NCBI GenBank assembly: GCA_018350325.1
Contig: JAEVLN010000002.1
Coordinates: forward strand, 812,162-876,161
Length of the DNA stretch: 64,000 nucleotides
Origin: Globodera rostochiensis
Lineage: Eukaryota > Nematoda > Chromadorea > Rhabditida > Heteroderidae
Direction: 5' to 3'
In this document: positions 24,320 to 36,711 of the stretch, piece after piece
Numbering within the stretch: the first letter of the stretch is position 1
Layout of the letters: each line of letters begins with the position of its first letter
Notes under the pieces: generated by a model
Told to the model about the DNA's origin: nothing
Seen by the model: only the letters and a program-made list of their open reading frames with translations
Databases searched by the model: none
Made by a program: the position numbers and the translations under genes

Positions 24320-26760
24320 TTTGTGAGGCCTGGCTTGGAATTTGTTAGGTTTAGGCCAAATTTGTAAGCCACCCTGGCTTAGAGTTCATTAGGCCTAAGC
24401 CTAATTTGTAAGTCACCCTGGCTTAGGGTTCATTAGGCCTAAGCCTAATTTGTAAGCCACCCTGGCTTAGGGTTCATAGGCCTAAGCCTAATTTGTACTG
24501 GCTTAGAGTTCATTAGGCCTAAGCCTAATTTGTAAGCCACCCTGGCTTAGGGTTCATTAGGCCTAAGCCTAATTTGTAAGTCACCCTGGCTTAGGGTTCA
24601 TTAGGCCTAAGCCTAATTTGTAAGCCACCCTGGCTTAGGGTTCATTAGGCCTAAGCCTAATTTGTAAGTCACCCTGGCTTAGGGTTCATTAGGCCTAAGC
24701 CTAATTTGTAAGCCACCCTGGCTTAGAGTTCATTAGGCCTAAGCCTAATTTGTAAGTCACCCTGGCTTAGGGTTCATTAGGCCTAAGCCTAATTTGTAAG
24801 CCACCCTAGCTTAGGGTTCATTAGGCCTAAGCCTAATTTGTAAGCCACCCTGGCTTAGGGTTCATTAGGCCTAAGCCTAATTTGTAAGCCACCCTGGCTT
24901 AGGGTTCATTAGGCCTAAGCCTAATTTGTAAGCCACCCTGGCTTAGAGTTCATTAGGCCTAAGCCTAATTTGTACTGGCTTAGAGTTCATTAGGCCTAAG
25001 CCTAATTTGTAAGCCACCCTGGCTTAGGGTTCATTAGGCCTAAGCCTAATTTGTAAGTCACCCTGGCTTAGGGTTCATTAGGCCTAAGCCTAATTTGTAA
25101 GCCACCCTGGCTTAGGGTTCATTAGGCCTAAGCCTAATTTGTAAGCCACCCTGGCTTAAGGTTCATTAGGCCTAAGCCTAATTTGTAAGTCACCCTGGCT
25201 TAGGGTTCATTAGGCCTAAGCCTAATTTGTAAGCCACCCTAGCTTAGGGTTCATTAGGCCTAAGCCTAATTTGTAAGCCACCCTGGCTTAGGGTTCATTA
25301 GGCCTAAGCCTAATTTGTAAGCCACCCTGGCTTAGGGTTCATTAGGCCTAAGCCTAATTTGTAAGCCACCCTGGCTTAGGGTTCATTAGGCCTAAGCCTA
25401 ATTTGTAAGCCACCCTGGCTTAGGGTTCATTAGGCCTAAGCCTAATTTGTAAGCCACCCTGGCTTAGGGTTCATTAGGCCTAAGCCTAATTTGTAAGTCA
25501 CCCTGGCTTAGGGTTCATTAGGCCTAAGCCTAATTTGTAAGCCACCCTGGCTTAGGGTTCATTAGGCCTAAGCCTAATTTGTAAGCCACCCTGGCTTAGA
25601 GTTCATTAGGCCTAAGCCTAATTTGTACTGGCTTAGAGTTCATTAGGCCTAAGCCTAATTTGTAAGCCACCCTGGCTTAGGGTTCATTAGGAACTAAGCC
25701 TAATTTGTAAGCCACCCTGGCTTAGGGTTCATTAGGCCTAAGCCTAATTTGTAAGCCACCCTGGCTTAGAGTTCATTAGGCCTAAGCCTAATTTGTACTG
25801 GCTTAGAGTTCATTAGGCCTAAGCCTAATTTGTAAGCCACCCTGGCTTAGGGTTCATTAGGCCTAAGCCTAATTTGTAAGCCACCCTGGCTTAGAGTTCA
25901 TTAGGCCTAAGCCTAATTTGTACTGGCTTAGAGTTCATTAGGCCTAAGCCTAATTTGTAAGCCACCCTGGCTTAGGGTTCATTAGGCCTAAGCCTAATTT
26001 GTAAGCCACCCTAGCTTAGGGTTCATTAGGCCTAAGCCTAATTTGTAAGCCACCCTGGCTTAGGGTTCATTAGGCCTAAGCCTAATTTGTAAGCCACCCT
26101 GGCTTAGGGTTCATTAGGCCTAAGCCTAATTTGTAAGCCACCCTGGCTTAGAGTTCATTAGGCCTAAGCCTAGTTTGTACTGGCTTAGAGTTCATTAGGC
26201 CTAAGCCTAATTTGTAAGCCACCCTGGCTTAGGGTTCATTAGGCCTAAGCCTAATTTGTAAGCCACCCTAGCTTAGGGTTCATTAGGCCTAAGCCTAATT
26301 TGTAAGCCACCCTGGCTTAGGGTTCATTAGGCCTAAGCCTAATTTGTAAGCCACCCTGGCTTAGGGTTCATTAGGCCTAAGCCTAATTTGTAAGCCACCC
26401 TGGCTTAGAGTTCATTAGGCCTAAGCCTAATTTGTACTGGCTTAGAGTTCATTAGGCCTAAGCCTAATTTGTAAGCCACCCTGGCTTAGGGTTCATTAGG
26501 CCTAAGCCTAATTTGTAAGCCACCCTGGCTTAGGGTTCATTAGGCCTAAGCCTAATTTGTAAGCCACCCTGGCTTAGGGTTCATTAGGCCTAAGCCTAAT
26601 TTGTAAGTCACCCTGGCTTAGGGTTCATTAGGCCTAAGCCTAATTTGTAAGCCACCCTGGCTTAGGGTTCATTAGGCCTAAGCCTAATTTGTACTGGCTT
26701 AGAGTTCATTAGGCCTAAGCCTAATTTGTAAGCCACCCTGGCTTGGGGTTCATTAGGCTT
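24320..26760. repeat. 44-bp satellite array, about 55 copies, with telomere-like inverted hexamers
   Basis: The unit is TAAGCCACCCTGGCTTAGGG followed by TTCATTAGGCCTAAGCCTAA and TTTG (44 bp). A recurrent 37-bp variant lacks seven bases (AGCCACC), reading TTTGTACTGGCTTAGAG. Each unit contains TTAGGC facing GCCTAA; TTAGGC is the nematode telomere hexamer. Many units are identical, which suggests recent homogenisation. The copy number is estimated from the span. Confidence 0.93.
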
Positions 26761-27280
26761 CAAACCCCGGACCCGGAATACGAACAATTTTTCGAAAAAT
26801 TTAAAATATTCAAAAATTAATTTTAGCCTTTTAATCTTTCAAAAAACTAAAAACATCAGATTCAGAATCTACGGCCTCGAATACCCCTAGGAACTCCTTT
26901 CTATCCACTTAGAAAATTATTTTTATTTTTTTCAAAAAAATGGGGGGGGGGACCAGCTTAAGTATTACCAAATCCACATTCTTTATTAATTTTCTTCTTA
27001 CAATTGTAAAGATAATATTGTTTACATGTTTTGAACAAAAAAAAAAGGAAAATATCAATCTTTGGGGATTGCTCTCGATAACATTTCGTCTTCAGATATA
27101 CTGGTAGAAGGCCCAGCTATGCATTGTGTGCATTTTTGGGGAAAAAAATGATTTTAAGGATAGATTTTCTCTTTTTTTTTTTATGAAATCTTCGGAAAAA
27201 TGCCTAAAAAATTGCAAAGCAACTAAAAACCTAACTATTTGGAGATTTTAGCAACTATAAATCCCAGCCCTAGTCATAAC

Positions 27281-27626
27281 TAGTGTTCGGCACGGTACGA
27301 TATTACCGCGGTATTTTTCGGTATTACCGCGGTATTTTTTTCGGTATTACCGATTCGGTATACCGACCGAAGAAATTTTGGGATTTCGGTTTTTTTTCGG
27401 TATCGGTATTATACCGAAATACCGATACCGAATACCGACCAAGATATCTCTGACTGGAATACCGCGGTATTTTCGGTATTTTTCGGTATTACCGCGGTAT
27501 TTTTTATCGGTATTTTACCGAAATACCGATACCGAAAAAATTGTGAGATTTCGGTTTTTTTTCGGTATCGGTATTATACCGAAATACCGATACCGAATAC
27601 CGAAAAACCCCATTTGCCGAACACTA
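27281..27626. mobile_element. 346-bp hAT-like MITE made of GGTATTACCG repeats
   Basis: The ends are TAGTGTTCGGCA and the inverse TGCCGAACACTA. The flanks 27273-27280 and 27627-27634 are both GTCATAAC. The interior is almost entirely short GGTAT/ATACC and CGGTATTACCGCGG phrases able to fold into a hairpin. Confidence 0.87.
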
Positions 27627-27634
27627 GTCATAAC

Positions 27635-28170
27635 TAGGGCTCGGAAACTCATGGAAATCCATATTTTTTTCCGAACTGGGGATGCCTTGAAATGCACGAA
27701 GAACACATTTTTAGCTTGATTTGAAGCTTCTAGGACCTATTTTTATATCCATATTTTTCCATATTTCGCCATTTTTCAAAAATTCCTTAACAAAAATGCA
27801 ATAAAAAAAACGAAAACTACACCCCTAAGGATCGACTTTTTAAAAATTTTCAAAAAATGCACCCCTAAAAATTGACTTTTTCGCGACTAAAATTCTGCCA
27901 CCAAAAAATAAAAATTGTTAAAATTCTGCTTATTTTCAAAAAAATTTTCTGAAAGCTTTTAATTTATATATAAAATTTTGTATTTCTCTTACTATTTTTT
28001 CTAAAAAATTTATGTCCATATTTTCAATTTTTATGTCCATATTTTGGTGTTTTGTCCATATTTTGAGGATTTATGTCCATATTTTGGTGTTTTGTCCATA
28101 TTTTGAGGATTTATGTCCATATTTTATGGCCATATTTCACGATTTTATATCCATATTTTTCCGAGCCCTA
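27635..28170. mobile_element. 536-bp hAT-like MITE abutting the previous one
   Basis: The ends are TAGGGCTCGGAAA and its inverse TTTCCGAGCCCTA. The flanks 27627-27634 and 28171-28178 are both GTCATAAC, and the left copy is shared with the preceding element. The interior repeats ATTTATGTCCATATTTT phrases. No coding frame. Confidence 0.87.
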
Positions 28171-28585
28171 GTCATAACTCCGAGCGATCCACTGGATTTC
28201 AATGATTATTTTTATCAAAATATAAATAAATGTTTTCTGAAATTTTATTTACAATTAATTATTTGAGCAAACCAAATAAAAATATTTAATGTCAATTTAG
28301 GTCAATTCTTTCCCTAAAATATGTTCAATAACGCGTTTGTTCTATAAGTAGGCAACAAATGTCAATTTATTTATTATTTTTTCCATTTCTCAAATAGCCG
28401 GTGCCAAATGGCCTTGGGCCAACCGGGAACCGATTCAACATAAAGTTTAAGCCATTTGATCATTTAATTACTAACTGATCATTTTTCAACGGACGGACGG
28501 ACGGCACTCAACTATCGGCGGCATGCCGTCGTCGTTATTATTGACAAACAAAATTAATTTTTGTTGTGTCTGGATTGGTTTAAAA

Positions 28586-28838
28586 TAGGGTTGAGCGGGA
28601 CCGGTACCGGGACCGGGACCGGGACGGGATTTCCCGGTTTTTTCAGGTCCCGGTCCCGGTCGGGACGGGACTTTTTAAAATCTGAAAGTCCCGGTCCCGG
28701 TTTTTTGGTCCCGGGAAGTCCCGGTCCCGGTACCGGTCCCGGTTGAAAATGTTGGTCCCGGTCCCGGTCCCGGGTTTTCTGGTCCCGGGAAGTCCCGGTC
28801 CCGGTTTTTCCCAAAAGTCCCGGTCCCGCTCAACCCTA
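28586..28838. mobile_element. 253-bp hAT-like MITE made of GGTCCCGG repeats
   Basis: The ends are TAGGGTTGAGCGGGACCGG and its inverse. The flanks 28578-28585 and 28839-28846 are both GTTTAAAA. The interior is built of GGGACCGGGAC/GTCCCGGTCCC phrases. Confidence 0.9.
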
Positions 28839-30320
28839 GTTTAAAATATTCGCTCGCGCACAAACACACAGCACATCGGCGCCATGGTCTTTTGGATTAG
28901 CGGGCCGTTTCGGTGAGCAAAGCTCAAACGATAATTGTTATTGGAGTTTTGTGGCACAACAAATGTCTCCTCAATTCCAATAAGCGGCATTGGCACATTG
29001 CATTCCGTGGCACTTTAGGGAGAAAATTTTTTTCTTACGATTTATGCCTTTGAAAGGGCTTGTGTATTTGTTGATTAGATTTCAATCAATTTTTGGCTTT
29101 TTCGATTACCAACACTTTTTTCAAGCTGATGGGAACCATTTTTTAGTTACTAAGCTTATGGCATTGGCATTTGTGATTAATTGTCCTCCAATTCCCCACA
29201 TGGACGGCAAAAAAGGGGTGAAAAAGCGAATTAATTCATACAGGCCAAACCGTTTCCTTTTTATCTCTAACATGTTCTCTTCTTTTGACGTTATCTCTCA
29301 CTTTTTTTAGTAATATTTTGACCATCCCGCACTTCGGATCTAATTTGTAAGAACTTTTCTCTATCTAACCGATCCTCTCAAAATTTTCACCATCGCAGAA
29401 AACAAAATTAGGTGTTTCTATGGGTTTTTTGGATGAAAATTATGGGATCATTCTCGAGTTAAAGACAAAAACGTTTAAATTCTTACGGATTTACCCGATT
29501 TACAAGCCATTTTCGACCCAGTCTAACCCCGGTCCCGGTGTGTGGTCGACGGGGATTCTCGGGCCCTATCCGACTTTATTTTGATACTTTTTTTATTAAA
29601 TTGTTTTATTTATTATCATAAGAAAATTATTTTGGAACAACGGTGTCACGGCAAATTGTCGATTCTTTCGGTACGTACCGGGAGATTGTAGCCGGATGCC
29701 GGATTTCCGGACATTTGTAAATAGTTTTTTAATATTTCCACAATTTTTATAAATGAGACGGCGACTTAATAGAAAAAAATGGAAAAGCATATGAAAATAA
29801 TAAACATATCCGGCCGGATTGGTTTCCGTTATTTGTGTTATTTAATAGACATTAAATTTTGTGTGCTTTAATTTAAAAACAATTGGACAAAAATTAAAAA
29901 TAAATAAAAAATATTTTTTAATTGGCCGGCCACCACCTAACCGAATCTAGAATTTCCTTGTCAATTTCATATTCTGATCTTATCCAAGGTCTGGAATTTT
30001 TCAAAAGGGTATTAATAAAATTCGTGGTTTTATCTTTAAGCTTTTGAGGTTTTAAATGCTTTTTTAATTAGTCAATTAGTTCATTATGAAGTGCATTCCA
30101 AAAATTAATTAATTCAATTCCAATAATTTGGCCATCAATTAAACTAAACTACAAAATATTTGGCAATGAAAAATTGTTAGTTTGGGTAGCAAGAAACATT
30201 TTAATGAATAGCAAATGCACGGGCGGATGCAAAAACAATTTTTGTTACATTTGGTACCAGACGAAACTAATTACCTAATTAGTGCCATTAGTTTTATGTA
30301 AACACTTTAGTCAAATTTTT

Positions 30321-30658
30321 CGCATCATGTGGTTCCGACTGTAGTTGATTTCGACAGTAAGTGATTTCGACAGTGCCACTGTTAAAAATTCTGTAATTTT
30401 CCAAGAAGTCTAAAATTCGTATTTTTAGGCATTTCGACCCACGTAATGATATAAAATCCCTAAAAGTAAAAAATTCGAACAATTCAAAAAATCTGTAATT
30501 TTCGAGTAAAGCCTAAAAATGCATTTTTTTTTAGCAAAACGGATAACGTACAGGTCTAAAAAGCATTTAGAAATTGCAAATTCGAAATGTCTAATAAGTT
30601 CGAAACATTCATTTGGAATTCACTGTCAAATCAACTACTGTCGGAACCACCTGATGCG
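30321..30658. mobile_element. Inverted-repeat element, about 338 bp
   Basis: CGCATCATGTGGTTCCGACT at the left is matched inversely by the right end, where the inverse reads CGCATCAGGTGGTTCCGACA. The inverted match extends about 31 bp with two or three differences. The exact ends and target duplication are not clear. Confidence 0.65.
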
Positions 30659-33600
30659 AATCAAAAGATGTAGCTGTTTTATTATAATATAAACAAAATA
30701 TTTATTCAAATTCATTTTGGTATTACGTTAAAAATAGTTCAATAAAATGGATAGGGGCCGGATTTTAGGTTCTAAAAATCTTCAAATAGATGCTAAAACC
30801 GTAGTGACCAAATGTTTGCCAAAAACATTTCAATTAAATTTAAATGCTAAATTATTTTATAAATTTATTAGCAGCTTTTAGGTCTTAATATTTAATCTAA
30901 TATTAATTTAAAAAAGAGCTTAAATTCATCCACACACCCGCTCTCCACTGTCCTCAAAATGTCAATTTTCGTTATTTTTGAATTTTTCCTGCGAAAGAAA
31001 GGCAACTAACCAACCAACCAACCACAATTGTTGGTCAAAAAATGGGGCACCAAACCACAATATAGTAAATGCCATTTTCGACATAATAATAGGCATAATT
31101 CTAATAATGTGTGAGAAAAATGGTTTTGTTTCAATAAACATTCATTTTGTAGTCCAAATGGGGGACAATTCCGCAAAATATTCCATTTTTGTGTTGGGCC
31201 AGTGAATGGGGCCCCTAATGAACCAATCGAAAAAGGGTTTTGTTCATAATGCCACCACAAAAGTTGGGGGGGGGGGCACACCGAAGAAGCCGAAGGTTCG
31301 ATGACTCATTTCATTTTGTCCACCAGTAGCCGGGCCTTTGGCTTCAATGGGAAAAGCCTAATACCGTAAATTGCATGTCGGCATCTTTAAAAAGGTAATA
31401 ATTAGGCAAATGACCAAAATTACACTGATAAAAATACTCGAAGATCATTTTATCAAAATTCTTTTTTCATATTTTGAAAATAAAATTATAATTTTCCGAT
31501 TTTTGCACCAAGATTTGAATCATTTCCTTATAAAAGCCCGGCTTATTAATCCCAACCCAAAGTTTTCTTAAAATTCTAAACCCGCTCTGCGCAAATTTTA
31601 ATGATGAGTTTTGGACGTTTGCAGACAAATTATTTAATTAACTGTACTAATTGCATCTTTGTCGGAACTAATTTAAAAAATATTCAAAAAGTTTTGAACT
31701 TTTTAATGGGAGAATTATTTTTTTGTATTTACTGTGTAGTAGCACTTTAGTTGGGGCTACAAGTTCTGCTCAGTGGCCATCACTAAAAAGTGTGCCAAAG
31801 TCAAATGCCAAATATGAAAATAATTCACACTTTTTTTTGCACAATAATAAAAAATTGTTCTTTTTTTAAACAAATTTAAGACGACCATCAGCCCATTTCA
31901 TTGAATTTCCAGATCATATTCGCGCTGATTTGATCAATGTTGGCACATGATCAGCAAGAAAACGCACAATCAGAGAAAAAAAAAAGTATTTTTTTGCTCG
32001 AATTTGATCAAAAAATCCAACTCAGAGAAACGCATTTATTCTTAAATAAATATTTAGTGATGAATTGGTGCAAATAAACTTTTCTAAACTTTGTATGTTA
32101 TTGTTATGATTTGCAATCAAATTTTAATAAAAGCGAGTCCCCATTTTTCCTTTGGCATTCCGCGAGGCCACCAATTTGATTACGGCATTCTGGCATTGAA
32201 ATAACTATGGCATTCTGTAAATGCCACCAACAAATTTGAAGTTTGACTAAGGCATTTTGGCATTGAAATTTAACTTTGGATACCCTTAATCTTAATACTA
32301 GAGTAGCATAAAGCCGTCTTCTTTAGGGATTTTTCTTTGGCTTTTGTAATGCCACCAATTTGAACATTAAAATGGGGGGGGGCAATTTGGCATTACGTTG
32401 AAGCAACTGACGTACCGTACTGGCATTTCCCGGAACGCTGCTGCGAGCCCCTCGGGGGCTTCTGCTATTATATTAGCTTCAAATTGGTGTGCTTTATGTT
32501 ATGGTGGTGTGGTCGGGTGGTGTTTGTTTGTGATGTCCCAGGCCCAGCTTTAGGAGTTTTTTTTTTGCTTTTTTTTGTGGCACGAAATGTTTACGCTGTG
32601 CCAAATTTAAACCCATACATCCAGAGCACCCGCCACCCGCCCGTAATCCCTTCTAAATCCCAAATAATTGCCTCGCCCTAATCCTGCGCAAAAAATGAGC
32701 GATATTAAAATTGAAATAAATAAAATGCATTCATTCCAATTAATAAATACTATTAAATCATTTTAACCAAATATTATCCAATAAAACAATTAATGGCACT
32801 AATTAATTTATTGGTTTGGCAAATTTTGGCAAAGCAATTAAATGCAGAAAATGGACAACTAATCCCCTGAGGGGGGAGAGTTACAGAAACGGCAATAAAA
32901 ATGATTTAGTTTAATGGATATTATAGATAGATACGGAATGTCAAAGTTTGGAAAAAAAGTTTTGTTGGCTTAAAGGTAGTGAATTAAATTTTGTGGGCAC
33001 AAAATGAGCAGAAAAATTTAAAAATAGAAAACGATTTTACTTTCAATTATAATAATGGCATTTTACCAACAAAAAAAAGTTTTCTTAACCGGCACATAGC
33101 GCCAAGCGATGCGTCGGAATTTTTCCGGTCATAAGTTTTGCGTTTTTTTTGAATTTTTTGAATTTGACGCATCAAAACGCCAAATTGTTCTCGAAATTCC
33201 ATTTCCGCTGTTTCTAAAAGAAAATTCAAAAAGCATGCTGTATAATTGAAGCGTGTGCCCTATTCAACGGAAACGCTAATTAAAGTTTCCAATTTTGTGG
33301 CGTAATGTTCAATTTAAAATTTGAAAGCCATTTTTGTTTCAAAAATTATAGACCATAAATGTAAAAACAAGAAAAAGAAACTACGCACTAACAAGCTATT
33401 TTTGTCCATTTTTAAAATATGAATTTATATGCATTAAAAAATCTCAAAAAACATTTGTCGTCCATAAATATATATTCAAAACCCCAATTTTATTTGTGCA
33501 AAAGTGCCGTTTTTTTTTAAATCCTTAAAATATTTTTTGCATGAGCAGAAGTTACTCCAACATTTTCAGACTGTTCGAAAAATTTGAAATATTAGCAATG

Positions 33601-36600
33601 TGCCAAAAATGGACTTGGTGTGCCGAAAATACGTCCTACTCATTCCCCGAATTCACCCGCCGCCCCCGCATTCCAGCAGTCTTTTTCCAAGCGTTCAGCT
33701 CAGCCCCTGCGGTGACATCCACCGGCGGGAGGCGGAGCAATGCCCTCCGGCGAGAAGAGAAGAAAGGAGAGGAGGGGACGCATCCCGCGCTCTCTCCCAG
33801 TCCCCACGACGCTGTTTGGCCACGCCCCTTCTGTTCCCCATGGCCATTCCCCTCTGTGGCCATATCATCACAATAAAATTGTGAAGGGAAAACTCCCACC
33901 GACGACGACGAACAACGACGGCACCGGCACCACCTTTGCCACGCCATCAAACTGAAGCAGCAGCATCAGCAAAAGAAGAAGCACGGCATTTGAGCGACGA
34001 CTACACGAAGAGGCGGCAGCGCATCACCACCACCCAGCACCGACTGCAACACACCCACAACAGCAGCGCAATTCCTGGTACAGTATCGGCACACACGAGG
34101 TACAGTGAGTGGTACAGTACTCTATGGGCGGGTCAAGACGTCAGCAAAACATTGCTTTTGAACACTTTCAATGCCTCGGAACCGGAATTGTTTGGTCCGG
34201 GTCCGATGCATGCTTCACGATAAGCACTTGCTTTTCAGCCTGTCATCATCACCCTTTCCTCCTCATCAGCAGCAGCATTATCATTGTTGTTGTTGTCGTC
34301 CTTGTTGTTGTCGGTGTCCATGTCCATGAGCTCTCTACGCCAGAAGCAGCAGCAACAGCATTCTGTGATCATCTACCAACCCGGATGGAACAACTCCCTT
34401 CTGCAACTGACATTTGCCTTCATTGTACAGGTCCAGGCACAGCGCGGGAATTCCCCCCCCCCCCCCCCCCCTCGGGCGTATTCCCTCCCCCCCCCCCCCT
34501 CGGGCGTCAATAAACAATTGTGCCATTTTGACATTTTTAGTCAGAGTAATTAATCTATTTCCTCGTTTTTTCGTGGGGGGGGGGAAGGATTTCCCCCCGG
34601 GCAATTTTTCGGGATTCCTTAGCCCGTTGTCACAACATTGCCCTGTTTTTGCCAAAACAAAGGCTATTGCTGAATACTTTGGCACACACTGTTCCGATGT
34701 GTGTTGGCATTTTGTCGCAAAACAAAACAAAACTTTTGGACTTGCCCACCAAATGTCTCTGCATTATTTGCATCCGAAGTGGCATTGGACGAACGTAACA
34801 ATCATATGTGGCATTAGCATTTTTCCCCGTGTTACACTTTGACATTCTGTCGTTTGTGTAAGTGTGTGCCATTTCAATATTACACTTATGAACCCCATAC
34901 ATAACGACTTAACCATGTCTTAAGAATACAAATTGTGGGATTAATGGGTTTTTAGCCATTGAAGCATTGGAATGCTTTCGTTCTGTTTGCTGCTTGCTAC
35001 CCGGAAAGAAAGAATAGAAAAGCGGTTGTGCTCTTGCGGATTTAATATGTAGTCGAGTTGAATCCTCCCCCTAAAGGCATCTGCGTTGAGAGCAATCAAC
35101 AACTACAAAAAGCCGAACATATAATGTTCCACAAAAGAATGATTAAACGGTCAAAAAAGTCCGATCAGAAAGTTCAAAAATGCCGAAAATGACCAATCGT
35201 ACTTCCTAAATTGAAAATGACCGATAAAAGCTACAAATGCCCGAAAGGCCGGTCGAAAGGATGAACACTTCAACAAACAAAAAAAGTGTCAATCAATGGC
35301 ATTTTGGCGAACTGTCAAAGGCTAAGGATTTATTTTGGCTTAGGGCCATTGCACTAATAATGCCCTGCGGCGCCACACATTTGTACGCATATATATTAAT
35401 GTCAATGGAAAAGCGCCTTTGGGGTGGGGGGATGTGAGAGGGAACACATATCTCTTCCTCATCATCATTCATTATCGTCTTCGTCATCGGCTATTCTTTC
35501 ATCATCAGAAAGAAAGAACTCTTTTTGTTCCGACGTCCCCCCGGGGGGGGGGGGGCTTCATTACGGGGCATTGGGGTGGGCGCGGTACCCACGCAGCGCG
35601 TGGGAGAGGATGGAGACGGCGGCCACCCAAAAAATGCCAGAATATGTGCAACCGCAATTTTTTTTTTTTTTTTGCAGCGTCACATGTTTATGATGCTGTT
35701 TTTGTGGCATGCAAATATGGCATAAATTTCGCCGCGGGGGGGGGAAGGCGTGAAAGCAAAACGCGAAAAGCCAATAAATTGACAAATGACGTCCATTGTG
35801 AAAAACTATAACCAGACAAGACAATTCAGTCCCGTTTGCAACTCAATCCAACGTGCCATAGATTCAGTTAAAATCACAGCGAAAATTTTATGGGAAATTA
35901 AAAATTGAATTAAAAATGCAAAAAAATTACTTTTGGCTTTTTATTTTTTAAAACCCCCACGGCATAGTTTGCAGTTTTGTTAAAAAATAGTAAATTTGCA
36001 CATTCGGAGGGGGGGGGACGTTTTCATTCACTTAATTGGTTTTTTTAGCACAATCGGGTTAAAATCGCCTATTATTAGAAGCGGTCGCAAGACGCAAAAT
36101 TTGTATTATTTTATTTTGGTGCGCAATGAGTTTATAAATAAATATAAGCTGAAAGCGGCCAAGTCGGCGGGGGGGGGCACGGGATGGCATCACATGGCAC
36201 GGCTCACACACCGCAACATTTGGCGGCATTCGCTGTTTGACTTTGAGCCAAATTTGGCACATTTTATTTATTTTTTATGGCAAAAAATTGAACTGGCTGT
36301 GCTGCTGCGAATGCCTTGCAACGAATAAAACAAATTTGGTCGAGGGGATTTGTACATTTTTGGAGCGATTTTCTCGGCACATTTTTTGCCCCCCGCCCCC
36401 CCCCCCCCCGATTTTATTCCCATGACAATTTGTGCTGTATGGTAAACAAATTATAATTGGGAAAGGAGAAGAAATTGTTTTGTTTTTTGTTACAAATTAT
36501 TACACATTTATTTTGTTGTTTTTTGAAATTAACAAAACGACAATTTTTGGAAATTTTTACGATTTTTGAATCATAAATTTTAAAAGACAAATTGCGTAGC

Positions 36601-36711
36601 TTTAAATTTAATTTTAAATAAACACACAAACGCCACAATTAGTGAAATTTTTTAAAAATAAATATGTAACAATATTACCTCAAATGTTCAAAAATTCAAA
36701 ATAATTTTCAG

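Larger units (their letters stand above)
20256..36711. other. 16-kb intergenic, repeat-rich region with no convincing gene
   Basis: No conserved exons were recognised. The stretch holds nested inverted-repeat elements (20753-21678, 27281-28170, 28586-28838, 30321-30658), a GATCCCGA-type tandem repeat (about 21990-22310), GC-rich low-complexity DNA with (GAG)n and poly-G/C runs (22480-23770), a 2.4-kb satellite (24320-26760), and AT-rich DNA from 29 to 33 kb. A (CGACGA)/(CAGCAG)-rich block lies at 33890-34080, and poly-C runs at about 34450-34500 and 36390. The missing first exon of the TGF-beta gene may lie near its right end. Confidence 0.55.

Noticed and set aside
32484..32681. 65-codon frame with a hydrophobic start
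   Set aside because: The hydrophobicity comes from T-rich sequence; there is no conserved segment or splice continuation.
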